Shown here piece after piece: positions 35,700 through 47,317 of a DNA stretch of 64,000 nucleotides. Position numbers and translations under genes: made by a program. Below the pieces are notes generated by a model. It had not been told where the DNA came from, made no database searches, and saw only the letters and a program-made list of their open reading frames with translations. The stretch comes from Primulina eburnea (lineage: Eukaryota; Streptophyta; Magnoliopsida; Lamiales; Gesneriaceae), in contig NC_133101.1 of NCBI RefSeq assembly GCF_022965805.1, positions 23,026,868-23,090,867 of the forward strand, in the 5' to 3' direction. How positions within the stretch are numbered: the stretch's first letter is position 1; every line of letters begins with the position of its first letter.

Positions 35700-37753
35700 T
35701 GTTAGAGTAGGTGCCCGTCGAGCCAAGTGTTGGCCGAGTGTTCACAATGAAACTCTATGTATAAACGATCTTTATTTTAATTATATTTGAAATTATTGTT
35801 TTGGCACATCTTTATCTGTATACTCATGCTAGTTGCATAGATAAAGTCCTTGAATATACAAATAGTAGAAAGAATATGAGATGCTCATATGATGAGTATC
35901 ATGAAACTCATATTTGGAATACTGTATATTCTAAACAGTTCCTAGTCGATTCAGCCGCCGCTAAGAAGGATATAGGCCGCTCGAGTTAGAGACTAGTATC
36001 TGCGATGTGAGTACCATGTTTCATTGGTAGGGGACATTGTGATGTCCAAGCATGCAGATAGGTGCTCCTGGTAGAGTGCACTGAACAACCCTCCATTAAA
36101 GGACTTTCCAAGTGGTTCTCACTTATCGAGTGGAAACGTCCTAGTTTATGGTTGTACACCATTAGTCCTTATGACCCGGGACAACATTGAGACTCTATGT
36201 GCTAGCATTGCACTTTGACTTGTTTACCGACTCTCAAGGGGTCATCAGGTGGCAAGGTTGGGTGTTCTGTCGAAACATATAGGAGTTGATGCATTGTAGT
36301 CGGGGATTCACCGCTTACCTTCGGGTATGGATATCCTATGTGTTTTCATGTATATGTAGTGTGAAATCTCTGATCAGAGTATGGTGGTAATTATGAAAGG
36401 AGTTTCATAGATTACACCATCGATGCAACTACGGCATGACACATAGTATCGATTCATTGAAAACTCTCGATAAACCAATGGTTGTCGAATCGGTCGGGAT
36501 ATATGAGTTGAAGGGACCGTACTGTACGCTAACCATAATTGAATGGTTCTTGCAGGCACTATCATTTGATACTTAGGGAATCATGTAAGCGATGCTGCTA
36601 GGCGTTTAACATGATTGGTTGGGTACTATCAGACTTGAGTTCTGACGCTCTTGCTATCAAGGAGTTGATAAGTAAGAATGGAGCAATTGGGGTATGCTCA
36701 TATAAGGACATGTTTAGTCCGAATCACATGGAGATGTGAACCCACGGCTAGTTGTATCAATGAACCATTGAGGGCCACACAAGTGCTGGCTTTCTAGATC
36801 CCGTTGAGAAGTAAAAATAGTTCAATGTGTTGAACGGCTTATAAAGGAGTTTATAAGTGTAAAGAAAAATAGAAGTATGACTTCTATGAGAGAAATGTAA
36901 ATTTTAATTTATGGAAGTGTTCCTAAATTAAAAGTTGGCCAATTGAATAATGTATTTGAAAATTGTGATTTTCATAAACATTATTATGGACTAAAATAAA
37001 TTAATTCAAGTGTTGAATTAATTAAACACTAGTGGACCTAGTAGAGTCCAAATAATTAAATTAATTCAAATGTTGAATTAATTAAATTATATTGAGTCTT
37101 GTAGAGCTCAATTTAAATTAATTATTTAACTAGTGGGACTTGGGTAAATTCAAGTAATGTTTAATTAGTCTCAAATATGTTTGAGATAATTAAATTTAGT
37201 CCATGGTTTTTATTTTGATAATAAACCATATAATATGCATGCATGGGAGGTGAAGGGTTGGAGGCAACTTTTTCAAATATCAAGGCTTGGCATGCTACTT
37301 TTGTCTCTACTTTTTGCAAGTCCAAGACAAGTCTCCCTCCCCTCTTTTCCATGCATGATGGCCGAAACATTGTACACCATTCTCTCAAGTTTTCTCTTCA
37401 AGTGTTGAGGAAGAAAAATACTTCTCTTTGAAAAATCCTTTTATTTTTCTAGTGCAAAATAAGAGGGGTTCTAGTTTGCTAGTGGTGGGCCAAATTTTGA
37501 AGGAAAGATTCAAGAACAAGGTGAAGCTTGTAGATTGTCTTGCCATCAAGAGCTTAGTTGTATATCAACTAAGTTGGAGCCATCATCAACCTCAAGAGGT
37601 TGATAGGTAACTATTTCTAAACACACTATGAATGTCATTTTGGTGTTTTATTGTATTTCCTACACAAATCTATGGTGGCCGAAATATATATGCTAAAATC
37701 GAAATTTTTGTGCTTCCGTTGCATTTCTGGCCACCGTAACCGATCCCCTTTCA
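35700..37753 (+). repeat. 3' LTR of element F
   Basis: 2054 bp, TGTTAGAGTAGG...CCCCTTTCA, followed by the CTTTC target duplication at 37754-37758. Nearly identical to 27908-29970. Confidence 0.95.
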
Positions 37754-38575
37754 CTTTCTTCTGGAATTCCTGCGAGATTTAGTCGAGTTTTCTTCAAGAT
37801 TTTAGCGTCACGTTCGTCCCGGATCAATCCTCACGCCATCTCCGCTTCGGTATCGTCGTCACGGTATTTTTGAATATCAAAAAGCACGTATAATCTTTCT
37901 TTTGCTGCATCGATCATGTCATATTATGTGTTGCGTTGTTTATGCGTAAAAATTATATGTGCGACGTTTGTCGTTTGAGCAGAAAATGCTTTGGATCAGT
38001 TTTGAGATAATTTTAGATCTGAAAACTCGTTTTTGCTGTCACTTTTAAAACTGCGATTTTTCGATCGCGATTCTGAGAAAACTTTCAACGTGAAAATTTT
38101 AGAACTTTTTGATACCTTCGATTTGACAATAAATTAGAAATATTTGGAAAAAAATTGAGTGAGTTATGGCGTTTTCCGTGGGAATGCTCAAACTGCGTTT
38201 TTCAGAAAGTTATGTATTGACGCGTTCTTGAAGTTTAATTGTTGCAAGCTTCGTCGGGTATCGACGGGTGAACGTTGCTGCGTCTAGGTATGATCAGTAT
38301 GATGTTGGGTTGTTATTTGACGTGTCGTTCGGTGTTGATAAGCACTCGAATGCACTAGAAGATATAGGAACCGATTTGGAGTCAATTGCCACGTTTTTGG
38401 AATTGTATGTGTTGTAAGGTGGACGTCATTGCTTTGGGTGCTTGTATGAAGTTGGATCTATGTTTTGGCATGCTAGGTTGTGTCTCGAGGTGTCGGTTTT
38501 ATGGTCCGTACGATAAAGTCTAGAATGTAAGCATGACATGTGCAGAATTTCCGTGAGTTCGCGTCCAACGAGAGT

Positions 38576-38810
38576 ACACGGACCCTGGCACGGGGTCCGT
38601 GTCTTTGTCTCTTCTTGACTGTCTTTTTTGCGAGAGTACACGGACCCCCACACGGACCAGGGCACGGGGTCCGTGCCTTTCTATCCTTCGAAGTGTATTT
38701 TTACAGAGTCTACACGGACCCGGAGCCGGACCAGGGCATGGGGTCCGTGTCCCTTCCTTTTTGGGTCCTTTCTTTGCGCGCACACACGGACCCGGACCCG
38801 GGGTCCGTGT
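38576..38810. repeat. CACGGACC/GGGTCCGTG module array in 5' LTR of E
   Basis: Four modules at 38576-38602, 38638-38676, 38712-38750 and 38784-38810 start ACACGGACC and end GGGTCCGTG(T/C), spaced 62, 74 and 72 bp. Each is a quasi-palindrome; two contain an extra central CCGGACC-like unit. Frames across it code only Arg/Thr/Gly/Pro-rich sequence and are side effects of the repeat. Confidence 0.85.
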
Positions 38811-39788
38811 ACTTCATGTTTTGCGAAAAACATAATTGTTTGTTTTGGGATTTCATGTGATGGTTTAGTACACTGATTTAAAAGAGGTCAATTCCCGAGA
38901 GTTTTAGAACGTCGACTTAAGTTATTTATGGGGTTTGGTGGTGAGCATGTGTGCCTACGTCTAAGCAATGCAAGTTAAGTAGTTTAAATTCATTTAGTAT
39001 GTGCAGCAATGGCCCCGATCGAAGTCCAACGAATCCCTCAACGCCAAGTAAATATGTTTGACGTGCAAGAAAATATTTTAAGTTTTGAGGTATGCTAAAT
39101 TTCTTGTGACCAAATTATGAATGGGCTTGCAAGTCGGTGAACATGGCCGAGGACCTCTCCACCCCGTTAAATTATGAACGGGTTTAGATCGTGATTGGAA
39201 AGCGTTAAATCTGAACGTGGACCAATCAGCCCGTTAAATTATGAACGGGGATCTCATGTATGCGGCAGTGGATACGTCCTTGTCATCCTAGTATTGTGGC
39301 TTAGTCTGATCAGGCGAAATATGTTATGGGTCACTTGCTTTGAAACATTCTCTACGCAAAATGATGAAGTTCATGTATGTATGTTCAAGTTTATGGCAAG
39401 TTCAAGTTTAAAGTATGTATGTCCTATTTTAAAGTTGCATGTGATTTTATTACGTAGTACTCGTTATCTCCACTTTATACGTGTTGAGTCTTTAGACTTA
39501 CTAGACTTGATCGATGCAGGTGAGGATGTTTATGAGGAGACAGGAGATGGGGACCAAGGAGCAAGCTTGGATTGAGCGGGAGGCTAAACCCAAGGACCGC
39601 CATGTTTTTTTTTAAGTTTTTATGAAAATATTCAAACACTTATGTCAAACTCTATTTTTAGACCTTTGTTTGTGACAAATGATTGAGACGTACAGTTATT
39701 TTATCGAATTTTGAACGTTCGTGTTTTATTTAAGAGAAATTTTAATTATTCCACAAAATTTGAATAGTAAAAGTACGGTACGTTACAG

Positions 39789-39800
39789 TTAGTATCAGAG
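39789..39800 (+). other. Primer binding site of element E (degenerate)
   Basis: TTAGTATCAGAG immediately after the LTR end at 39787 resembles the Met-tRNA site (TGGTATCAGAGC) with changes at the start. Confidence 0.6.
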
Positions 39801-40023
39801 AGGTGTTCTTGTAAAGAGTGATGCCTACTGCCAGTCGCAAGAAGCTCACGAAGTCACACCTCAAGTCTGTAAGTTTTAATGTTTCAAATTTATGTTATGT
39901 ATTAAGTATTAAATTCTAATTTCAGCATGTGCATATTTTAAAGTTGTAGTACGTGCATCTTATGTCATTGATATCATGTTCACGCATATTGGGTTTACGT
40001 GTTGGGTAAATTGTTGGAACAGA

Positions 40024-41088
40024 ATGCCTCCTAGACGTGTGGTTGACCGTGAAGCGAGGAAGAGGACAGAGAGGCCCGAAATGAGGAGATGGCCAATCCT
40101 CCACCTCCACCTCCAGATATGCAAGCTCAAATGCTTGCAGGTATGACGCAGTTCTTCGCACAGTTTGCAAGGAACCAGACTGCAGTAGATGCGGGGGAGA
40201 GGCCCAGACCGGAAGCAGTTTACGAGAGGTTCAGACGTATGAGCCCAAAGGATTTTTCGGGTACCACTGACCCGATGGTAGCTGAAGAATAGATTAAGTC
40301 CATCGAGGTAATCTTCGACTTCGTGGAACTGGCTGATGCAGGCAGGGTCAGGTGTGCAACGTTCCTTCTGACAGAGGACGCCAAACTGTGGTAAGAGAGT
40401 GCGTCATTGCAGTCAACTTGCAGGTACTGCCTTGGAATGGGTTCAAAGAGGTTTTCTACTCGAAGTACTTCACTGAGGAAGTACGCTATCGCCTCACCAG
40501 CAAGTTTATGACACTGCGTCATGGTGACAATAGTGTTGGGGAATTTGTTAGGAAGTTTGAGAGAGGGTGTCACTTCGTACCCCTCATTGCGAATGATGTC
40601 CAGGCAAAGATGAGGCATTTCCTTAATGGTTTGCGGCCGATCTTGCGCCGTGACGTCCGAGTAGCTGGCCCTACTAGCTATGCAGTAGCAGTATCTAGAT
40701 CATTGGCTGCAGAGCAAGATCTGAGAGATATCGAGATGGACAGGCAGGGCAAGAGGCCCTATCAGGCACCACCGCAACACCAGCAACAGCAGAGACCTCA
40801 GTTTAAGAGGTCGTTTCAGGGACCGTCGGGGAAGAAACCCTATCAGGGACCACCGAAAGGCAAGGGTCCGATACAGCAGCAGGTGGCGCCTCAGAAACCC
40901 AGGAATTTCCAAGTGTGTCAGAAATGTAATCTCCAGCATCCCGGACCATGCTTATGGAGATCAGGAAAATGTTTCAAATGTGGGGCCAGTGACCACATGT
41001 TGAAGGAGTGCCACAGTGGAAGCAGCCTACTCAGGGCAGAGTATTCGTCATGCATGCATAAGAGGCGAACCCATACACAACTTTACTG
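40024..41088 (+). pseudogene. Ty3/gypsy gag of element E
   Basis: ATG at 40024 starts MPPRRVVDREARKRTE, a typical Tekay gag start; a frameshift before 40089 moves the rest to another frame. In-frame stops at 40290-40292 and 40392-40394 follow, then another shift near 40415. The frame 40352-41089 has FKEVFYSKYFTEEVRY, GEFVRKFERGCHFVPLI and FLNGLRPILRRDV, then a long Gln/Pro/Lys-rich tract. A CCHC knuckle, CFKCGASDHMLKEC (about 40969-41010), is intact and preceded by CQKCNLQHPGPC. Gag would package the RNA; this copy cannot be translated through. Confidence 0.85.
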
Positions 41089-41281
41089 ACAGGTAAATTT
41101 TTTTTCTACCTAAGCTCAGTATTAATTTTTGCCTTGCTTGTGGATATTTAATTTGGGATTATTAAGGTGCTAGTGATATTTTGAGTAATTTGGGATAATA
41201 ATTTTCTGCTAAGTTTGATGTTAATGTTAGAATTTTGGGATATAAGTTTGTGTTGTGCTAATGTCTCTCAGGAAATATTTT

Positions 41282-43093
41282 CATTAAGAGAATAGCTACT
41301 AAGGCCCTGATAGACTCAGGTGTCACCGATTCATTTATATCAGAAGCGTTCGCTAGTCACTTGGATATCAAGACCATTGGACTCGACGTGAATTATTCAG
41401 TAACCGTCCCATCAGGGGAAGAGTTGTCAGCTACTGGTGTGGTCAGAGACATTGATCTAGAATTGCACGGCCACTTGGTGTATGCTGATTTGATTGTCTT
41501 GCCGATGCCAGAGTTCGACATTATTTTGGGAATGGACTGGCTGACGAAGAACAGAGTACTGATTGATTTTCAGAAGACGTCAGTATTGGTTAGACCGCCG
41601 GGCATGGAGCAGTTTTTTTTTGAGCCAGCCAGATGGAGGAGTTTCTCGCGCATGATCTCATGCATGCAGGCACAGATACTTATTTCTAAGGGGTGTCAGG
41701 CATTCTTGGCCAGCATCATTTCATCACCTGATGTGCCCACTCCATCTATATCAGAGGTGCCAGTCGCCAGAGATTTCCCAGACGTATTTCCTGATGATGT
41801 CACAGGTCTTCCACCAGAGAGAGAGGTGGTGTTTGCGATCGACCTTATGCTAGGCACTGTGCCAATCTCTAAGTCACCGTACCGATTAGCTCCAGCTGAA
41901 ATGTTAGAACTCAAGCAGCAGATTCAGGAGCTTCTCGACAAGGAATTTATCCGCCCTAGTTGCTCGCCTTGGGGCGCACCAGTGCTTTTTGTAAAGAAGA
42001 AGGATGGGAGTATGAGACTGTGCATCGATTATCGAGAATTGAATAAGGTAACGATCAAGAACAAATACCCACTTCCTAGAATCGAAGACTTGTTCGACCA
42101 GTTGCAGGGAGCTACAGTGTTATCTAAGATAGATCTTCGATCAGGGTATCACCAGATGAAGGTGAAAGATGCAGATGTGCACTAGACGGCCTTCAGGACC
42201 AGGTATGGGCATTACGAGTTCTTAGTAATGCCGTTTGGACTGATGAATGCTCCAGAAATTTTCATGGACCTCATGAACCGAGTATTCCAGCCTTACTTAG
42301 ATCAATTCGTCATAGTGTTCATTGACGATATTCTTATCTACTCGAAGAGTCATGAGGAGCACATGCAGCATTTGAAGACAGTCTTGCAGACCTTGCAGAG
42401 TCGCAAGTTATTTGCGAAGTTCAGTAAGTGTAAATTTGGTTTGGAGAAGGTAGCATTTTTGGGTCATATAATTTCTAGCAGCGGCATTGAGGTGGATCCA
42501 GCGAAGGTAGCTGCCATTAAGGAATGGATTGAACCGAAGAATGCATCAGAGATCCGCATTTTTCTGGGTTTAGGCGGTTACTACCGTAAGTTTATTCAGG
42601 GGTTTTCGTCGATAGCCGTGCCACTAACTTCAATGACCAAAAAGAATGCTAAGTTTGTGTGGAGTGATGAATGTCAGAAGAGCTTTGATACGTTGAAGCA
42701 AGCCCTTATTTCAGCGCCAGTGTTAGCCATGCCAACAGGTCAAGGGAATTTGTGTTATACACCGATGCATCTAAGCTCGGGTTAGGCGTTGTATTGATGC
42801 AGCATGGCCGGGTGATAGCATATGCGTCCAAGCAGTTGAAGGTGCACGAGAAGAACTATCCGACTCACGATCTTGAGTTAGCCGCGGTTGTCTTTGCGTT
42901 GAAGATTTTGAGACACTACTTGTATGGTGAGAAGTGTTAGATATTCACTGATCACAAGAGTCTCAAATATTTCTTCACGCAAAAGGAACTGAACATGAGA
43001 CAGAGACGGTGGTTAGAGTTGGTGAAGGACTACGACTGTGAGATTAGCTACCATCCGGGAAAGGCTAATGTTGTCGCTGACGCCTTGAGCAGG
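41282..43093 (+). pseudogene. Ty3/gypsy protease, RT and RNase H of element E
   Basis: The protease region begins near 41300 with [13 protein letters not shown]; the following [15 protein letters not shown] block is intact. RT runs from [15 protein letters not shown] through [27 protein letters not shown] to a TAG at 42183-42185. It resumes with [20 protein letters not shown] and the catalytic [12 protein letters not shown] (about 42311-42346). RNase H follows after a frameshift near 42750 ([15 protein letters not shown]), is stopped at 42938-42940, and continues as [14 protein letters not shown] sequence to VADALSRK (43093). The order fits Tekay pol. Several stops and shifts make it a pseudogene. 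Confidence 0.87.
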
Positions 43094-44650
43094 AAAGTAG
43101 CAGTTGTAGCACAGTTTTCAGTACAGAAACCTCTTCAGTCTTATATTCAGAGGTTCGATTTAGAAGTTTACCGCAAGGGCAGAGCTTCGAGGCTGTCTAA
43201 TCTGACAGTCCAATCTTCTCTGCTAGACTGTATTCGTGCAGGTCAGTCTTCAGATGAGCAATTACAGGAATGGAGACGGAAGGATGAAGCTAAGGGCAGC
43301 GTTCTCTACGCGGTGTCAGATGGTATTGTGAGATACAGAGACAGAATGTGGGTGCCTAGCGTTGATTCGATTAGAGAGGATATTTTGTCAGAGGCACACG
43401 TATCTCCGTATTCCATTCACCCAGGAGGTACCAAAATGTACAAAGACCTGCAAGTTTTGTATTGGTGGCCAGGGATGAAACGGGACATCCGCAGATTTGT
43501 TTCTGAATGAATCACTTGTCAGCAGGTGAAGGCCGAACATCAGAGGCCAGCAGGATTGATTAAGCCACTCCCCATCCCATAGTGGAAATTGGAGAATATT
43601 ACAATGGACTTTGTGGTTAGTTTGCCGAGGTCAGTCAGAGGATCGAATTCTATTTGGGTTATAGTGGACCGACTCACTAAGTCAGCGCACTTCTTGCCAG
43701 TGAAGACGACCTTCTCCATGACGCAGTACACGGAGATTTATAACAAGGAGATAGTTCGATTGCACGGGATCCCAGTTTCTATTGTGTCCGACAGGGACCC
43801 GAGATTTACATCGTCCTTCTGGAAGAGCCTACATGTAGCCATGGGGACGAAGTTGCTTTTCAGCACAGCTTTTCACCCACAGACAGATGGCCAATCTAAG
43901 CGAGTGATTCAGATTTTGGAGGATTTACTGCGAGCGTATATGATCGATTTCCAGGGGACTTGGGAATGAAACTTACCTCTAGTGGAGTTTACAGACAACA
44001 ACAGCTTCCAATCATCGATAGGTATGGCTCCCTATGAGTCGTTGTATGGAAGGAAGTGCAGATCACCAGTTCATTGGGATGAGGTTGGTGAAAGAGCAGA
44101 ACTTGGTCCGGAGATAGTTCAGCAGACGGCAGATGTGGTGGTCAAAATCCGAGACAGAATTAAGACCGCCCAGAGTCGCCAAAAGAGCTATGCCAATAAG
44201 AGAAGGAGAGATCTCGAGTTTGTCGTAGGCAATCACGTTTTTGTAAAGATAGCGCCCATGAAGGGTGTTATGAGATTCGGGAAAAGAGACAAGCTGAGTC
44301 TGAGGTTTATTGGACCGTTCGAGATTCTTGACAGAGTTGGGACACTAGCTTACCGTGTTGCCCTTCCGCCAAATCTGACCGAGGTACACAATGTGTTCCA
44401 CGTCTCGATGTTAAGAAAGTATCTAGCTAATCCTTCGCATGTTCTGAGCTATGAACCGTTGAAGTTGGCTCCAAACATGTCATATGAGGAGTGACCCGTC
44501 CAAATCCTAGACAGACAGGAGCGGAGACTTCGGAACAAAGTGACCAAGTTGGTCAAAGTCAAGTGGCTAAAACAATCAGTGGAAGAAGCCACTTGGGAGT
44601 CAGAGGCAGATATGAGACTTCGCTACCTGGAGTTGTTTGGTAAGACTTAA
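43094..44650 (+). pseudogene. Integrase and chromodomain of element E
   Basis: The HHCC zinc domain ([21 protein letters not shown]) ends at a TGA (43508-43510). The core shows ITMDFVVSLPRS, the second Asp in IVSDRDPRF, and FHPQTDGQSKRVIQILEDLL. In the last block the catalytic Glu position is Lys, so the enzyme would be dead even without the stops at 43580-43582, 43967-43969 and 44492-44494. The C-terminal domain has FVKIAPMKGVMRFGKRDKLSLRFIGPFEIL. After the last stop, 44495-44650 encodes a chromodomain-like end (KLVKVKWLK, EEATWESEADMR, YLELF). Confidence 0.87.
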
Positions 44651-44671
44651 TTTCGAGGAAGAAATTTTTAT

Positions 44672-44684
44672 AAGTGGGGGAGGA
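44672..44684 (+). other. Polypurine tract of element E
   Basis: AAGTGGGGGAGGA two bases before the 3' LTR start TGTAGTGCCC (44687). The upstream TTTCGAGGAAGAAATTT is the usual Tekay end-of-pol sequence. Confidence 0.85.
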
Positions 44685-44686
44685 AC

Positions 44687-47312
44687 TGTAGTGCCCAAAT
44701 TCAATACACATATAACTCATGTATTTATTTAATTGTTAAATTTCTTATTTAAATTTAACATGAGTCTTAGCCTTACCCGATTTATTTAAATGCATTATTT
44801 TAAAATTTTTTTATGTTTATGTGATGCACGTTAAAATGTTTTTCAAGTTTCATGTTTCAGGCGATTATTCGAAGCGGGATCGAGGAAAAGACCGGTGACG
44901 ATTTTTGGTATTTTAAAATGTGGTATTTTAATTTTTCGTCAAGAATGGGGCGTTTTAAATAATTTATTAAGTTGTTAGTATTTTAAAGGCTAATTTAATT
45001 ATTAGGCGAATTTTAGAATTTTAAAACTTTTAAAGTCTAGCACTTGTATCTCTTTATTTTTAATTAGAGATTGTGTTAAAGTTAAGGGAGAGTTAGTATT
45101 TTAAATTAGTTGCTAATTATTAATTAAGCAAATTTTACTCTCCCTAATTTACTAAAACACACGCACACACACATTTTTACACACACATGTACACGACTAA
45201 ACACACACACACACTCACTTCACAATCAGTTTTATTATTTTTGAGAGAACAAAACTAGGGTTCTAAGAAAAGAATGGCAGCCGACCCTTCTTCTGGAAAT
45301 CCTGCGCGATTTAGTCGAGTTTTCTTCAAGATTTGGCACCACGTTCGTCCCGGATGAATCCTCACGTCATCTCCGCTTCGGTATCGTCGTCACGGTATTT
45401 TTGAATATCAAAAGGCACGTTTAATCTTTCTTTTGCTGCATCGATCATGCCATATTATGTGTTGCGTTGTTTATGCGTAAAAATATATGTGTGACGTTCG
45501 TCGTTTGAGCAGAAAATGATTTGGATCGGTTTTGAGATAATTTTAGATCTGAAAACTCGTTTTTGCTGTCACTTTTAAAACTGCGATTTTTCGGTCGCGA
45601 TTCTGAGAAAACTTTCCACGTGAAAATTGTAGAACTTCTCGATATCTTCGATTTGACAATAAATTCGAAATATTTGGATAAATATTGAGTGAGTTATGGC
45701 GTTTTCCGTGGGACTGCTCAAACTGCGTTTCTCAGAAAGTTATGTATTGACGCGTTCTTGAAGTTTAATTGTTGCAGGCTTCGTCGGGGATCGACGGGTG
45801 AATGTTGCTGCATCTAGGTATGATCAGTATGATGTTGGGTTGTTATTTTACGTGTCGTTCGGTGTTGATAAGCACTCGAATACACTAGAAGTCGTAGGAA
45901 CTGATTTGGTGTCAATTACCATGTTTTTTGAATTGTATGTGTCGTAAGGTGGACGTCATTGCTTTGGATGCTTGTATGAAGCTGGTTCTATGTTTTTGCA
46001 TGTTAGGATGTGTCTCGAGGTGTCGTTTCATGGTCAGTACGATCAAGTCTAGAATGTAAGCATGACATGTCCTTTTTCGTAAGTTCGCGTCCAACGAGAG
46101 TACATGGACCCTGGCATGGGGTCCGTGTCTTTGTCTCTTCTTGACTGTCCTTTTTGCGAAGGTACACGGACCAGGACACGGGGTCCGTGCCTTTCTATCC
46201 TTCAAAGTGTATTTTTACCGAGTCTATATGGACCCGGAGCCGGATAAGGGCACGGGGTCCGTGTCCCTTCCTTTTTTGGTCTTTTCTTTGCGCACACACA
46301 CGGACCCATACACGGACCCGGACCCGGGGTCCGTGTACTTCATGTTTTGGGAAAAACATAATTGTTTGTTTTGGGATTTCATGTGATGGTTTAGTACACT
46401 AATTTAAAATAGGTCAATTCCCGAGATTTTTAGAACGTCTTAAGTTATTTATGGGGTTTGGTTGTGAGCATGTGTACCTACGTCTAAGCAATGCAAGTTA
46501 AGTAGTTTAAATTCATTTAGTATGTGCAGCAACGGCCCCGATCGAAGTCCAACGAATCTCTCAACGCCAAGTAAATATGTTTGACGTGCAAAAAAAATAT
46601 TTTAAGTTTTGAGGTATGCTAAATTTCTTGTGACCAAATTATGAATGGGCTTGGAAGTCGGTGAACATGGCCGAGGACCTCTCCACCCCGTTAAATTATG
46701 AACGAGTTTAGATCGTGATTGGAAAGCGTTAAATCATGAACGTGGACCAATCAGCCCGTTAAATTATGAACGAAGATCTCATGTATGCGGCAGTGGATAC
46801 GTCCTTGTCATCCTAGTATTGTGGCTTAGTCTGATCAGGCGAAATATGTTATGGGTCACTTGCTTTGAAACATTCTCTACGCAAAATGATGAAGTTCATG
46901 TATGTATGTTCAAGTTTATGGCAAGTTCAAGTTTAAAGTATGTATGTCCTATTTTAAAGTTGCATGTGATTTTATTACGTAGTACTCGTTATCTCCACTT
47001 TATACGTGTTGAGTCTTTAGACTCACTAGACTTGATCGATGCAGGTGAGGATGTTTATGAGGAGACAGGAGATGGGGACCAAGGAGCAAGCTTGGACTGA
47101 GCGGGAGGCTAAACCCGAGGACCGCCATGTTTTTTTTTAAGTTTTTATGAAAATGTTCAAACACTTATGTCAAACTCTATTTTTAGACCTTTGTTTGTGA
47201 CAAATGATTGAGACGTACAGTTATTTTATCGAATTTTGAACGTTCGTGTTTTATTTAAGAAAAATTTTAATTTTTCCGCAAATTTTGAATAGTAAAAGTA
47301 CGGTACGTTACA
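44687..47312 (+). repeat. 3' LTR of element E (2626 bp)
   Basis: TGTAGTGCCCAAATTC...GTACGGTACGTTACA, followed by CTTAA (47313-47317). It shows what the 5' LTR looked like before F inserted: CCTTCTTCTGG around 45285-45297 corresponds to the F insertion point. Confidence 0.95.
46102..46338. repeat. CACGGACC/GGGTCCGTG module array in 3' LTR of E
   Basis: Counterpart of 38576-38810 with about four modules. Some CpG-containing sites have changed (CATGGACC for CACGGACC, TATGGACC), and module 2 lacks its internal extra unit, so modules change by both point mutation and loss. Confidence 0.8.
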
Positions 47313-47317
47313 CTTAA

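Larger units (their letters stand above)
27908..37753 (+). mobile_element. Element F: complete Ty1/copia retrotransposon
   Basis: The two LTRs (27908-29970, 2063 bp; 35700-37753, 2054 bp) are flanked by CTTTC on both sides. The internal region has a primer site, an unusually long leader (about 1.8 kb), gag, protease-integrase and RT-RNase H in the copia order. By eye about 20 substitutions and a few small indels separate the LTRs, near 1%, indicating a fairly recent insertion. It has one frameshift (near 32572) and one in-frame stop (33763-33765), so this copy is non-autonomous but only lightly damaged. LTRs near 2 kb are long for copia and would fit an Angela-like lineage, but I cannot assign it firmly. 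G at the right of the window is a relative. Confidence 0.95.
27326..39787 (+). repeat. 5' LTR of element E, interrupted by element F
   Basis: It starts TGTAGTGCCCAAATTC and ends GTACGGTACGTTACA. The left part is 27326-27907 and the right part 37759-39787, with F between them and CTTTC duplicated (27903-27907, 37754-37758). It aligns with 44687-47312 throughout. It contains four CACGGACC...GGGTCCGTG modules. Frames such as 39195-39575 are conserved in both LTRs only because LTRs are copies of each other. Confidence 0.93.
27326..47312 (+). mobile_element. Element E: complete Tekay Ty3/gypsy element with a nested copia element
   Basis: CTTAA flanks both ends (27321-27325 and 47313-47317), a perfect target duplication. 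The 5' LTR is 27326-39787 including inserted element F, and the 3' LTR is 44687-47312. Removing F and its duplicated CTTTC leaves about 2611 bp, against 2626 bp for the 3' LTR. The internal region (39788-44686) holds gag, protease, RT, RNase H, integrase and chromodomain with at least eight in-frame stops. LTRs differ by scattered substitutions and small indels, so E is older than F. Confidence 0.95.

Noticed and set aside
38426..38876. Overlapping Arg/Thr/Gly/Pro-rich frames on both strands
   Set aside because: They are translations of the CACGGACC module array in the LTR; frames exist in several phases and both strands.
39195..39575. 126-codon frame conserved with 46819-47100
   Set aside because: Present in both LTRs of E and therefore automatically similar; no signatures.
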